In this document: in pieces, positions 22,487 to 30,456 of the stretch
Layout of the letters: every line of letters begins with the position of its first letter
Numbering within the stretch: position 1 is the stretch's first letter
Assembly: GCF_900167165.1 (NCBI RefSeq)
Contig: NZ_FUXM01000008.1
Location: forward strand, 1 to 64,000
Length of the DNA: 64,000 nucleotides
Direction: 5' to 3'
Source: Carboxydocella sporoproducens DSM 16521
GTDB taxonomy: Bacteria; Bacillota; GCA-003054495; Carboxydocellales; Carboxydocellaceae
Position numbers and translations under genes: made by a program
Notes under the pieces: generated by a model
Seen by the model: only the letters and a program-made list of their open reading frames with translations
The model's database searches: none
What the model was told of the DNA's origin: nothing

Positions 22487-22633
22487 CTGTTCCAGTTTTC
22501 CTAATGCCCGCTCTAATAAACTGCAATCTTCACAACCTGCAGCTGGCCCACCACCCCGGCATTTTTGCAAACAATAGCGGGCCGCCTGCACCAGAATACC
22601 CCGTTCCGCTTCCGTCAGCACTACCTGTGGCAC
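22478..22633 (-). CDS. Small Cys-rich protein, last gene of the radical SAM operon
   Basis: A GTG start (22631-22633) follows GGAGG by eight bases and 22 bp after the radical SAM gene. The 51-residue product has an N-terminal helix (LTEAERGILVQAARY), a Cys-rich middle (CLQKC...GCEDC) and a helical end. Four Cys in CX3C/CX2C spacing suggest a small metal or Fe-S site. It is too short for a typical RRE peptide-binding domain. Not recognised; it might assist the enzyme or be a second substrate. Its TGA stop is within the terminator stem. Confidence 0.6.
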   Translation of the reverse strand: MPQVVLTEAERGILVQAARYCLQKCRGGGPAAGCEDCSLLERALGKLEQAT

Positions 22634-22655
22634 AGGTCTCACCTCCGGACTTAGT

Positions 22656-24008
22656 TTACCCCAGTTTATCCCGGTAATATTCTAAACCAAGGGTATAAAG
22701 TTCTTTAATCGGTCTGCAGTCCGGTGCCTGAACCTTGCCAGTTCGACTCCAGGCTACCGCCCCGCATCCCCCGCCGCAAACATGGGCTACGGCACAATCC
22801 CGACACTCTGGGATTGTCAGCACATTCCGTGTTTGCCAGAGTCTGACGGCTTCCTGGTCATATATCACTTCCGGCCAGAAAATGCCCAGCCGATGCTCCG
22901 CCCGACCGGCAGTGGCGGTACAACCATAAATATAGCCGTGCAGATCAAAAACCCATTCTTTTTTGGCTGCAGGACAGGTATCAAAAGCCGGTACCAGCAT
23001 TTCTCCGTTTTCTATCAGGTAACGGATGCCTTTGAAATCCGGCTGATGGAATTTTTGCAAGAGGGGTTCTTTTTTAGTCAGAGCGGCATAAGCAGCCCAC
23101 ATTTCCAGGCGGTTGAACAAATGCTGGGGCCTGGCGTAGCAATCATAAAGTTCATAATTTCTTCCCAGCTGAGTTTTAAACTGGCCAGGAGACAAATCCA
23201 ACCAGCCCTGTTCCTCCAGATAACGCACCAGGGGCAAGAGGGAAGGTAAATTTTCTTTGTCTACTACTACCCGGAAATTGATGGGGAAACCAGCCGCTAC
23301 CGCTGCCCTAATTCCTCTCATTATTTCAGCAAAAGTACCCCGACCATCAGCTGTACCCCGACGGGCATCGTGAACTTCCTGGGGCCCATCGATAGTCACC
23401 TGGATTTCTTTGATCCTTACCCCACTGGCCTGGAATAATGGAACAAACTGCTCCAGGTCGTACCCATTGGTTACGGCAGCCAGTTCGAAATCATTAGTCT
23501 TTGCCTGACGAGCAATATAATCAATAATTTCCAGTTGTCGGGGGCTGGCAATCAGCGGCTCACCGCCAAAGAGAGTAATAAAAGGCCTTGGTTGTTCCTG
23601 GCCAAATTTACTGCTGATATGTTGAAAAAAAGCATCCACAACTTCTTTAGTGACTAATTCTCCCTCTTTCATGCCCTGCTGAAAACAGTAGGTACAGGCC
23701 AGGTTACAGGCATAGGTAGGCACTAACAAAATATGGGTGGGAGAAGTGGCTAATTCCTGCTGAAATTCCCCATATTTATCAGCCAGCAACAGGCTTTCAC
23801 TGGTGGCATCAGGCAGGATATAACCTCTGTCCTGCAGATAACTCAATAATTCCGGTCCTACCTCTTCCCAGCGACCAGCTGCCGCGGCTTCCAGCTGCGC
23901 TCCTTCCTCCGCTGTAGCAAAATCCACCAGCCCCATGAGCGCATTGACCAGGGCATATTCCTTGCCCTCGAACAAAGGCAAAATCAGGTTATATTTACTC
24001 CAGTACAT
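22656..24008 (-). CDS. Radical SAM/SPASM peptide-modifying enzyme
   Basis: A 450-residue enzyme. Residues 1-90 resemble the N-terminal peptide-recognition region of SPASM maturases. The radical SAM core has CNLACTYC (Cys101, Cys105, Cys108) and GGEPL at 149. The C-terminal SPASM domain holds seven Cys residues (345, 363, 402, 405, 411, 415, 431; motif CAVAHVCGGGC), enough for two auxiliary [4Fe-4S] clusters. This layout is shared with maturases of sactipeptides and ranthipeptides (SCIFF type), which form thioether bonds on Cys-rich precursors. A 35-residue Cys-rich peptide gene lies 73 bp upstream and is the evident substrate candidate. ATG 24008 is chosen for AGGAGG six bases before it. Confidence 0.9.
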   Translation of the reverse strand: MYWSKYNLILPLFEGKEYALVNALMGLVDFATAEEGAQLEAAAAGRWEEVGPELLSYLQDRGYILPDATSESLLLADKYGEFQQELATSPTHILLVPTYACNLACTYCFQQGMKEGELVTKEVVDAFFQHISSKFGQEQPRPFITLFGGEPLIASPRQLEIIDYIARQAKTNDFELAAVTNGYDLEQFVPLFQASGVRIKEIQVTIDGPQEVHDARRGTADGRGTFAEIMRGIRAAVAAGFPINFRVVVDKENLPSLLPLVRYLEEQGWLDLSPGQFKTQLGRNYELYDCYARPQHLFNRLEMWAAYAALTKKEPLLQKFHQPDFKGIRYLIENGEMLVPAFDTCPAAKKEWVFDLHGYIYGCTATAGRAEHRLGIFWPEVIYDQEAVRLWQTRNVLTIPECRDCAVAHVCGGGCGAVAWSRTGKVQAPDCRPIKELYTLGLEYYRDKLG

Positions 24009-24031
24009 GCTTGCCCTCCTTGACGGCAAGC

Positions 24032-24065
24032 AGCCGACAGGACAGCTTAGCTGTCACTGCCGGCT
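24032..24065 (-). promoter_or_regulatory. Hairpin between precursor peptide gene and radical SAM gene
   Basis: Arms around the loop TTA at 24047-24049 pair as ACAGC/GCTGT, then CAG/CTG and AGCCG/CGGCT with small bulges. No T-run follows. Such intercistronic hairpins often protect the upstream precursor mRNA and lower expression of the enzyme. Confidence 0.5.
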
Positions 24066-24081
24066 CCTGCCTTAAACTGGA

Positions 24082-24189
24082 TTAGTCGTGGCAACCAGCC
24101 ACCACTTTGGATTGTTTGGAACAGCACTGAGCCAGGTTCAGGGCTCCGCTGCAGCACTTTTTCTCCTGTTTTTTGGTTACAGGACGCAT
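24082..24189 (-). CDS. Cys-rich peptide, candidate radical SAM-modified (RiPP) precursor
   Basis: A 35-residue gene with GGGAGG seven bases before ATG 24189. A Lys-rich leader-like part (RPVTKKQEKK) is followed by CCSGALNLAQCC, then SKQSKVVAGCHD: five Cys residues in a CC-X8-CC-X9-C pattern. It lies between the ArsM-like gene (4 bp away) and the radical SAM/SPASM gene, the standard position of a RiPP precursor. It resembles SCIFF (six Cys in forty-five residues) in size and composition but not in Cys spacing. The modification, if any, and the role (metal or metalloid binding, signalling or toxin) are unknown. Confidence 0.72.
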   Translation of the reverse strand: MRPVTKKQEKKCCSGALNLAQCCSKQSKVVAGCHD

Positions 24190-24193
24190 AATG

Positions 24194-24829
24194 TCACCTC
24201 CCTTCCCTGCCTTTACTGGCACGCAGGGTCAAACTAGCAAAAGGATACCCGTTCTTCAGGTATTCTCGCCGTTTGAGGATAACTATTTGCTGGAAACCAG
24301 CCGCCTCAATGGCTGCCAGATATTCCTCTTCCGTAATGGCTCCTCCCCAGCAATCGGCCCAGGCCTGTGGATCCTGTTTTACTTCCTCCGGCAGTGGTAC
24401 CAGCGAGACAGCATCACTGATTACCATTCTGCCTCCCGGCTTCAGAACCCGGGCGATTTCCCGGTAGGCCCGAAATTTATCGTGGACATGGTTAATCACA
24501 CAGTTGCTGAGCACACAGTCAAAAGTTGCCTCCGGAAAAGGCAGCCGGGTCAGGTCACCTTGAATAAATTCACATTCCTCTGCTTTCTCCTCCTGGCGGG
24601 CAGCTGCTCGCGCCTGTTCCAGCATGGCTGGAGTCAAATCCAGACCAACCGCTTTGCCTCCTGGCCTGACCAGGTCTACAGCCCGCAGCACATCAGCACC
24701 ACGACCGCAACCAAGGTCCAGTACCCACTCACCTGGTTGTAAATCAGCCAGCTCCAGATTGGAACCACAGCTCAGATTGGAGCAAGCTGTTGCTTCTCTG
24801 GTATAACGCTGAATGATTTCTTTCTCCAT
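24194..24829 (-). CDS. ArsM-like arsenite SAM methyltransferase
   Basis: A 211-residue class I methyltransferase. SAM motif VLDLGCGRGADVLRA (about 36-50), acidic VGLDLTP, and the features of arsenite methyltransferases: SNLSCGSN near residue 20, VLSNCVINHV (Cys110) and ADCWGGAITEEEY (Cys160). Those Cys residues bind As(III) in characterised ArsM proteins. ATG 24829 follows GGAGGGGG; a longer frame crosses the operator. It is first in the operon with the Cys-rich peptide and radical SAM genes. Its substrate could be arsenite or another thiophilic element, or it could methylate the peptide itself. Confidence 0.82.
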   Translation of the reverse strand: MEKEIIQRYTREATACSNLSCGSNLELADLQPGEWVLDLGCGRGADVLRAVDLVRPGGKAVGLDLTPAMLEQARAAARQEEKAEECEFIQGDLTRLPFPEATFDCVLSNCVINHVHDKFRAYREIARVLKPGGRMVISDAVSLVPLPEEVKQDPQAWADCWGGAITEEEYLAAIEAAGFQQIVILKRREYLKNGYPFASLTLRASKGREGR

Positions 24830-24834
24830 ACCGT

Positions 24835-24849
24835 TACCCCCTCCGGGTA
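24835..24849. promoter_or_regulatory. CsoR/CstR-type operator upstream of the ArsM-like gene
   Basis: TACCC-N5-GGGTA, perfect arms, between the -10 box and the start codon; it overlaps the Shine-Dalgarno region. Confidence 0.68.
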
Positions 24850-24860
24850 TCAACAGCTAT

Positions 24861-24890
24861 ATTATAACATTTTTTCGCTGAAAATGTCAA
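24861..24890 (-). promoter_or_regulatory. Sigma-A promoter of the ArsM-peptide-radical SAM operon
   Basis: TTGACA (24885-24890), 18-bp spacer, TATAAT (24861-24866) on the minus strand. Confidence 0.85.
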
Positions 24891-24949
24891 AAGCGATTTT
24901 AATTTTTGGACATACTAATAGTGTAAATCCGGACAAGGAGGTTAGTCCT

Positions 24950-25456
24950 ATGCGCCAAATTCGTTTTATTATCTTAATTGTATTGCTGATGCCTGTACTT
25001 TTTGCCTGTACCCCCCAGCGCAAGCCCAAACCAGCCGAACCACCACCTCTGGCCCAGCTGCCCACGCCAGTAGAAGACTTGCCCCTGGATATTATGGGTA
25101 CTGCTGATGCCTACGCACGGGCGATCGCCAAAAACCAGCTGGATAAAGCCAAAAAAATGAGCAGTCCCGCCAACCGCCGCTGGCTGGAGGTTAGTTATCC
25201 GGCTGCCCTGCAAAAAATAGCGCGCCAGTATAAAGTAGGAACAATCCGCTTCAATCGCGCTGATTTTGAAGCGGCTTTACTGGAAGGAGATTCCTATGAG
25301 CGGCTGGTGGTAACCCACAGTCTCTTTTTCCCCATTGGACCAGCAGGCACCGGTCAAGTCTACCTTAAGTTTCGTATAACTAAAGTGGGTAAAAAATATC
25401 TAGTCCAGTCCACTGAGTTACTGAGCAAACTCCCCACCCCACCACCAGGTCAATAA
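24950..25456 (+). CDS. Lipoprotein of unknown function
   Basis: A 168-residue protein with a type II signal peptide: basic start, hydrophobic stretch and lipobox VLFAC, the Cys at about residue 20. A Pro-rich linker follows (PKPAEPPPLAQLPTP) and then a compact alpha/beta domain of about 110 residues (ADAYARAIAKNQLDKAKKM...), reminiscent of the NTF2-like/DUF4878 fold often found in surface lipoproteins. ATG 24950 lies behind AGGAGG with eight-base spacing. It is one of the very few plus-strand genes, divergent from the ArsM-like operon and convergent with the next gene (2 bp apart). Confidence 0.78.
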   Translation: MRQIRFIILIVLLMPVLFACTPQRKPKPAEPPPLAQLPTPVEDLPLDIMGTADAYARAIAKNQLDKAKKMSSPANRRWLEVSYPAALQKIARQYKVGTIRFNRADFEAALLEGDSYERLVVTHSLFFPIGPAGTGQVYLKFRITKVGKKYLVQSTELLSKLPTPPPGQ

Positions 25457-25458
25457 GT

Positions 25459-25977
25459 TCAGGATTTGATCTGACTTAATTCACTGGCAAAGTCCGCTGC
25501 CATCCGTCCCTGACGAATGGCAGCAGCTATTTTTTGCAATCTGGCCCGGTTTTCCGGGCTACTGGTTATGATCACCTCTTGCCAGCCGGGTTCCTGTTCC
25601 TTGACTATCTGCCTGATTTTCTGCTCGCTTTCCGGCGTCAGTTCAGGAACAGCGATATAGATCCGGTTATGCCAGATAACTACCACCGGTTGTTCTATCC
25701 CCGGTTTTTTTGCCAGGAATTGTTCCCAGGCGGCAGCAGCCTGAGCCCCATCAGCCGGAGTGGCCGGAGCCTTCCCCGCGGTACCTGCTCTCCCCAGGGG
25801 ATGAGGCGGCAGGGGCAGCTGAGGTGCCGGATTTTCCGGTCTCAATCCCACTTTTCGCTGAGGTTGCTGCAGCAGGTTTTCTGCCCCTCGCGGTAATCCC
25901 GCATCACGGTAGAGATAAAAAAAGGCAAGGCCAGTAAATAGAATTAGCGCTAAAAAGAGGGGTAAACCCTTTTTCAT
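25459..25977 (-). CDS. YhcN/YlaJ-like sporulation-type membrane protein
   Basis: A 172-residue protein with an N-terminal membrane helix (LFLALILFTGLAFFYLY), a long Pro/Ala-rich linker and a C-terminal domain with VVVIWHNRIYIAVPEL and EVIITSSPENRARLQKIA. That domain resembles the YhcN/YlaJ spore lipoproteins of endospore formers, though no lipobox Cys is present. If correct it supports a spore-forming host. The weak similarity means another ring-building or BON-like fold remains possible. Confidence 0.6.
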   Translation of the reverse strand: MKKGLPLFLALILFTGLAFFYLYRDAGLPRGAENLLQQPQRKVGLRPENPAPQLPLPPHPLGRAGTAGKAPATPADGAQAAAAWEQFLAKKPGIEQPVVVIWHNRIYIAVPELTPESEQKIRQIVKEQEPGWQEVIITSSPENRARLQKIAAAIRQGRMAADFASELSQIKS

Positions 25978-26167
25978 TGTCAGTCCTCCTTGTTCCTTTT
26001 GTGTTTTATTTTAACCGCAACTACCCACTGTCAACTCATACGAGTCTTTTCAGCATGCCCTAATAAATACAAAAAAACGTGGGCTGGGATTCGCATAATG
26101 GGTATTCTGGTAGGATGAGGCATCACGCCGAAATCCTTCGGCCTTTTGGTTACGACAATGGCAGCAA

Positions 26168-26416
26168 CTATTTCGCCTTACTCATCGTCGTAATATTAAT
26201 AATTTGAGATGAGTTAAAACACAGGTATAGGAACACTTTCTCCAGAACTGCCGCATTACGGATGTTAAATAGCGACGGAATGTCTCGCTTTAATACCTTA
26301 TCCACTACATCTTCCCGTAGCATCCTCTGGGCATAATAATCGTCTTTCGACAAGGCAAGTTCAGGGAAACCGCCTACCGTCAGATAACTGAAAATGCTTC
26401 TGTATAATTTATGCAA
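26168..26416 (-). pseudogene. Remnant of a DUF4143/AAA ATPase gene
   Basis: About 80 residues including YLTVGGFPELALS and VLKRDIPSLFNIRNAAVLEK, which match the DUF4143 region of the large ATPase family of about 400-480 residues common in anaerobes. Both ends are missing: the upstream end runs into a terminator at 26445-26495, and the downstream end stops after SSQIINITTMSKAK. The flanking 25978-26167 has no gene; it contains only a short GCCGAA/TTCGGC hairpin. The piece is probably a decayed horizontally acquired gene. Confidence 0.7.
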
Positions 26417-26444
26417 ATTATATAACTTGTATTTACTTTTTTGT

Positions 26445-26495
26445 CTAAAAAACAAGACCGGAAACGCCCTCTGCGCTTCCGGTCTTGTTTTTTAG
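26445..26495 (-). terminator. Intrinsic terminator of the FMN dehydrogenase gene
   Basis: Perfect 19-bp arms (26445-26463, 26477-26495) with A- and T-runs at the outer ends and a 13-base loop. The stop codon at 26492-26494 lies in the stem. It can act in both directions. Confidence 0.9.
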
Positions 26496-27505
26496 AACAG
26501 GATTTCCCGCTTTACATTTTTAACCGAGGCAGTTCCGGTCAAAAGCATAGTCTGAACCAGTTCGCCTTTCATTTTGTTGAGCAGGAAGGCAACTCCTTCC
26601 TGACCGCCCCCAAAAGCTCCCACTACCAGAGGACGGCCTACCAGAACGGCATCTGCCCCCAGGGCCAGCAGTTTCAGGACATCGGCCCCGCTGCGTACTC
26701 CTCCATCGGCAAAAATCAGCACTTTGCCCTTGACCCGGCTGGCGATTTCCGGCAATACTTCGGCAGCTCCCGGTGTGAAATCCAGTACCCTTCCACCATG
26801 ATTGGAAACTACTATGGCTTTAGCTCCTGCCTCCACAGCCAGTTCTGCCTCTTCCGGAGTCATGATGCCCTTGAGAATGAAGGGCAATGTTGTAGCCTGT
26901 ACCAGCTCTTTGATTTCCGCCAGGGTTTTGGGGCCTACCGGTTGCCCTTTGAGGGCCATGGTGATCAGGCCAGCGCCATCTATATCCACACCAACAGCCA
27001 GCGCCCCGGCTGCCTCTGCCTGGCGGATGCGCTTGATGATCTCCTCCTGGGCCCGCGGTTTGATAATGGCAATACCTTTGCCCTGGTGTCTGGCAATGGC
27101 TTTCAGGCCGCTGTCATACATGGTCGGGTCAGCTCCATCCCCGCTCATGCCCAGCGTACCGGCTTGCAACGACCCGGCAATAATATACTCGATAAATTCT
27201 TCCTCGGTTAACTGGCCACCCATATTATAAGGAGTGCCGGTCATGGGTGCTGCCAGTACTGGTAGGGCCAGTTTTTCTCCCCATAGCTCCAGGGTAGTAT
27301 CTGGCTCTTTAACTTCATGAATAGTCCGCATGTTGAAGCGATAGGCTGCCAGGGCCGCCAGATTGGCTCGAAAAGCACTACCAGTGCCCAGACCTCCCAT
27401 CCCTGGTACTTCACCGGCACAGGCCCGCCCATCACAAACCGGACAAACCCGGCAATAGCCCTGTAATTTTTCCCTGGCGTTTTTTCTGATAGCTGCCAAG
27501 TCCAT
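26492..27505 (-). CDS. FMN-dependent 2-hydroxy-acid (lactate) dehydrogenase
   Basis: A 337-residue TIM-barrel flavoenzyme of the LldD/lactate oxidase group. Typical parts: VLAAPMTGT, GVDIDGAGL, LPFILKGIMTPEEAELAVEAG with the active-site Lys, VVSNHGGRVLD (catalytic His in SNHGGR) and IFADGGVRSG/VLVGRPLV for FMN phosphate. The N terminus has a Cys group (CRVCPVCDGRAC) that is not in the classical enzyme and could hold a metal site. ATG 27505 follows GGAGGGG. It is last in the lactate locus, 24 bp after the regulator. Confidence 0.88.
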   Translation of the reverse strand: MDLAAIRKNAREKLQGYCRVCPVCDGRACAGEVPGMGGLGTGSAFRANLAALAAYRFNMRTIHEVKEPDTTLELWGEKLALPVLAAPMTGTPYNMGGQLTEEEFIEYIIAGSLQAGTLGMSGDGADPTMYDSGLKAIARHQGKGIAIIKPRAQEEIIKRIRQAEAAGALAVGVDIDGAGLITMALKGQPVGPKTLAEIKELVQATTLPFILKGIMTPEEAELAVEAGAKAIVVSNHGGRVLDFTPGAAEVLPEIASRVKGKVLIFADGGVRSGADVLKLLALGADAVLVGRPLVVGAFGGGQEGVAFLLNKMKGELVQTMLLTGTASVKNVKREILF

Positions 27506-27529
27506 TTTTCTTCCCCTCCAGTCTAGCAA

Positions 27530-28240
27530 TTATTCTTTGATCTTTTTGGCCAGTTCCGCCTCAGCAAAGAGGAGATGATCCAGCATGGCCCGCTCCGCCG
27601 CCTGGGGCTGTTTGTTCCGGATGGCATCATAAATGCGGCGGTGCTGTTCCATTAGCTTTTCCCCGTTTCCCGGAGTCAGGAACAACTGCTTGCGGGCCGC
27701 TACTATTGCACTGTGAAAGGAGTCGGAAATGGTACGCATCAATCGCACCAGCCAACCGTTATGGGTGGCTTCGGCAATGGCATAATGAAAGGCGGTATCA
27801 CTAACTTCCCCTTTCTCGAAATCTGCCACATTATCTTCCATCTGTTTCAGCGCTTCTTCTATCTTCTGGATTTCCTCCGGTGTAGCCCGTTCCGCAGCCA
27901 AACGCGCTGCCGCCGTTTCGAATATTTTCCGCACTTCATAAATTTCAAAGAAATTGCCCCGCTCGATGGAGAGAAACATGGCCAGGGGCTGGATGATGGC
28001 GTCACTACAGGCTTCCCGCACAAAGGTGCCCTCACCGGTGCGTATTTCCACAAAACCCATCATTTCCAGGGCTCTGAGGGCTTCCCTCACCGAAGCCCGG
28101 CTGACTTGCAGTTTTTCCGCTAATTCCCGTTCGGACAGGAGTTTATCTCCCGGTTTCAAATCGCCTTCCGCCATCAAATCCCTGATCTGTTCGACAATTT
28201 CCTCATATATTTTTTTGGGCTTTATAGGCCGAAATTCCAT
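27530..28240 (-). CDS. FadR-family GntR regulator, LldR-like
   Basis: A 236-residue regulator. The N-terminal winged HTH (about 8-75) carries LLSERELAEKLQVSRASVREALRALE, shown here in part as SERELAEKLQVSRASVREAL; the C-terminal FCD domain has His residues (AFHYAIAEATHN, EQHRRIYDAI) that bind a metal and an organic acid. By position within the lactate genes it is most likely the lactate-responsive repressor. Perfect and near-perfect TGGTC-N-GACCA palindromes lie before the glcD-like gene (33737) and in the lctP leader (35693). Confidence 0.88.
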   Translation of the reverse strand: MEFRPIKPKKIYEEIVEQIRDLMAEGDLKPGDKLLSERELAEKLQVSRASVREALRALEMMGFVEIRTGEGTFVREACSDAIIQPLAMFLSIERGNFFEIYEVRKIFETAAARLAAERATPEEIQKIEEALKQMEDNVADFEKGEVSDTAFHYAIAEATHNGWLVRLMRTISDSFHSAIVAARKQLFLTPGNGEKLMEQHRRIYDAIRNKQPQAAERAMLDHLLFAEAELAKKIKE

Positions 28241-28320
28241 AACTTTACCCCCTGCAAGAACAGAATATTAAAATATTTTCTACACAAGCGGGGCAAGTTC
28301 CTTCAGACGCAGGGGATTTT

Positions 28321-30456
28321 TTATTTTAATTTTTCCGCAAGAAGTTCAGCTGTATGCTTGACCCGAATCCCTTCCCCTTGTTTATCGAAACCGCCGGCAA
28401 TCTGCATCACACAGCCAGGACAATCCATGGCCACGGTGGTAGCGCCGGTGTTCTTGATATTCTGCAATTTCCTTTGCAGAATGGGGGCAGAGATTTCCGG
28501 GAATTTAAGGGAATAAGACCCCCCCATACCGCAGCACATATCGGCTTCGAACATTTCCGCCAGCTGGTATCCAGCTTTTTGCAACAGTTCCCGTGGTTGC
28601 TGCCATACCTTCAGGGTTCGTTTTAAATGGCAGGAGTCGTGGTATGTCACCTTTTCCAGTGTCTCGCCTTCCAGCAGAGTCAGCCGTCCTTCATCCACCA
28701 ATTTTTTCACCAGACTTGAGAAATCCACCGTTTTAGCTGCCAGTTCTCTGGCCCGGGACAACCATTCCTGCCGCCCCTGGGTTTCCAGGGTGCTGATGAA
28801 TTCATGTTTTAAGGCCGCGGTACAGGTAGGACAGGCGGAAACCACATAACTTGCCTCGGTTGACAGCAGGGCTTTCAGGTTATCCACTGCATTCTGGGCC
28901 GCTACTTCGAAAGCCCCGTTGTAGCGGGCCGGCGCTCCGCAGCAGGTCTGCCCTTCCGGAAAAACTACTTCTATTCCTGCTTTGTTCAATACCTTGATGA
29001 CCGCTTCTCCCATCTGCGGATAGGCGAAATCAATCAGGCAGCCAGCATAAAAAACTGCTTTTTCCCTAGCAGGGGTTTGTTTAATCTGCTTCACCCGGTC
29101 TCGCAACGGCGTTTCAGCAATGGTGGGTAAACTGCGAAACTCAGCCAGCCCGGAGAAAAACAGAGGTAAATGCCGGATAAAACCTCCCCTGGCAAAGGGT
29201 TTTTGCGCCAGGGATGCTGCCCGCAACAGGGAATGAAAGAGGCGGCGATTGCTTAATACCCCGGAAAAGATGGCCTTCTGAGTCAGGGATTGCCCCTCTT
29301 CCTTGACCAGCCGCCGCCGGATTTCCACAATCAATTCCGGGATATCGATTTTGCCCGGACAGACTTCCCGGCAGCGTCCACACATGATACAAAGGCCCTG
29401 AATTTCTTCCGATTTCTTCAGCTCATCAAACCAGGCTGTCAAGATGGTGCCAATGCCACCAGCATAAACATGCCCGAAAACGTGGCCCCCTACCAGCCGG
29501 TAAACAGGACAAACATTGAGACAGGAAGCGCAGCGGATACACTGCAGAGCTTCCTTGAATTTGGGATCCCGGGCCATTTCCGAGCGGCGATTATCCATGA
29601 GGATGATGTGCAGTTCTTTTCCCGACCCGTCGGGATTGGGGGTGGACCCGGTGATCATGGAAACATAGCTGGTCAGCAATTGCCCGGTAGCACTGCGGGG
29701 CAGCGCCTGCAGAATCGGAGCTATATCGGTAAAAGAGGGAACCAGTTTTTCCAGCCCTACTATGGCCACATGGATGCGGGGCAAAGTAGTGACCAGCCGG
29801 GCATTCCCTTCATTGGTCACCAGCACCAGGGTGCCCGTTTCCGCTACTGCTATATTGGCCCCGGAAATGCCCATATCCGCTGCCAGAAAATACTGGCGCA
29901 GTTCCTGGCGGGCCACCTTGACCAGGCGCGGAATATCACTGGTAAGGCGTTCCTGAACTTCTTTGCTGAACAAATCCGCCACTTCTTCTTTGGTCATGTG
30001 AATTGCTGGCATCACCATATGAGAGGGCTTTTGGCCAGCTAGCTGGATAATCCATTCCCCCAGGTCAGTCTCCTTCACTGTCAGTCCGGCCTGTTCCAGA
30101 TAGGGATTGAGGTGAATCTCCTCAGAGGCCATGGACTTGGATTTGACCACCAGTTTGACTCCCTTTTCCCGGGCCAGGTTTAATATATATTCCTTTACCG
30201 CCTGGGGACTGCTGGTCCGAAAGACTTTTGCTCCCCTGGCTTCCGCCTCTCGCTGAAACTGCTGGGCCAGCTCTTCCAGCCGTTCAGCCGCTCCTCCCTT
30301 GATTTCGGCTATACGACTGCGCAAACCTTCAAAATCAATCCCTTCATAGGCTTTGGCCCGGCTGATGACATAGGCCTCGGAAAACCGACCCAGCGCTCCG
30401 GTCAGATTGGGATTGTGCAGGGCCTGTTCAATCGACTGTTTAAATTGCTCGGTCAT
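28321..30456 (-). CDS. LdhH-type lactate dehydrogenase Fe-S subunit (LutB-LutA fusion)
   Basis: A 711-residue three-part protein. Residues about 60-300 form a LUD (LutB/LutC) domain with MGISGANIAVAETGTLVL. A double ferredoxin domain follows: CIRCASCLNVCPVYR and CIMCGRCREVCP. The C-terminal third has two CCG (LutA/GlcF) modules with TCCGAPARYNG and MCCGMGGSYS. In Desulfovibrio, LdhH with this layout works with FAD-linked lactate dehydrogenases; in Bacillus the parts are separate LutA and LutB. It overlaps the LUD gene at 30456 by one base. Confidence 0.9.
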   Translation of the reverse strand: MTEQFKQSIEQALHNPNLTGALGRFSEAYVISRAKAYEGIDFEGLRSRIAEIKGGAAERLEELAQQFQREAEARGAKVFRTSSPQAVKEYILNLAREKGVKLVVKSKSMASEEIHLNPYLEQAGLTVKETDLGEWIIQLAGQKPSHMVMPAIHMTKEEVADLFSKEVQERLTSDIPRLVKVARQELRQYFLAADMGISGANIAVAETGTLVLVTNEGNARLVTTLPRIHVAIVGLEKLVPSFTDIAPILQALPRSATGQLLTSYVSMITGSTPNPDGSGKELHIILMDNRRSEMARDPKFKEALQCIRCASCLNVCPVYRLVGGHVFGHVYAGGIGTILTAWFDELKKSEEIQGLCIMCGRCREVCPGKIDIPELIVEIRRRLVKEEGQSLTQKAIFSGVLSNRRLFHSLLRAASLAQKPFARGGFIRHLPLFFSGLAEFRSLPTIAETPLRDRVKQIKQTPAREKAVFYAGCLIDFAYPQMGEAVIKVLNKAGIEVVFPEGQTCCGAPARYNGAFEVAAQNAVDNLKALLSTEASYVVSACPTCTAALKHEFISTLETQGRQEWLSRARELAAKTVDFSSLVKKLVDEGRLTLLEGETLEKVTYHDSCHLKRTLKVWQQPRELLQKAGYQLAEMFEADMCCGMGGSYSLKFPEISAPILQRKLQNIKNTGATTVAMDCPGCVMQIAGGFDKQGEGIRVKHTAELLAEKLK

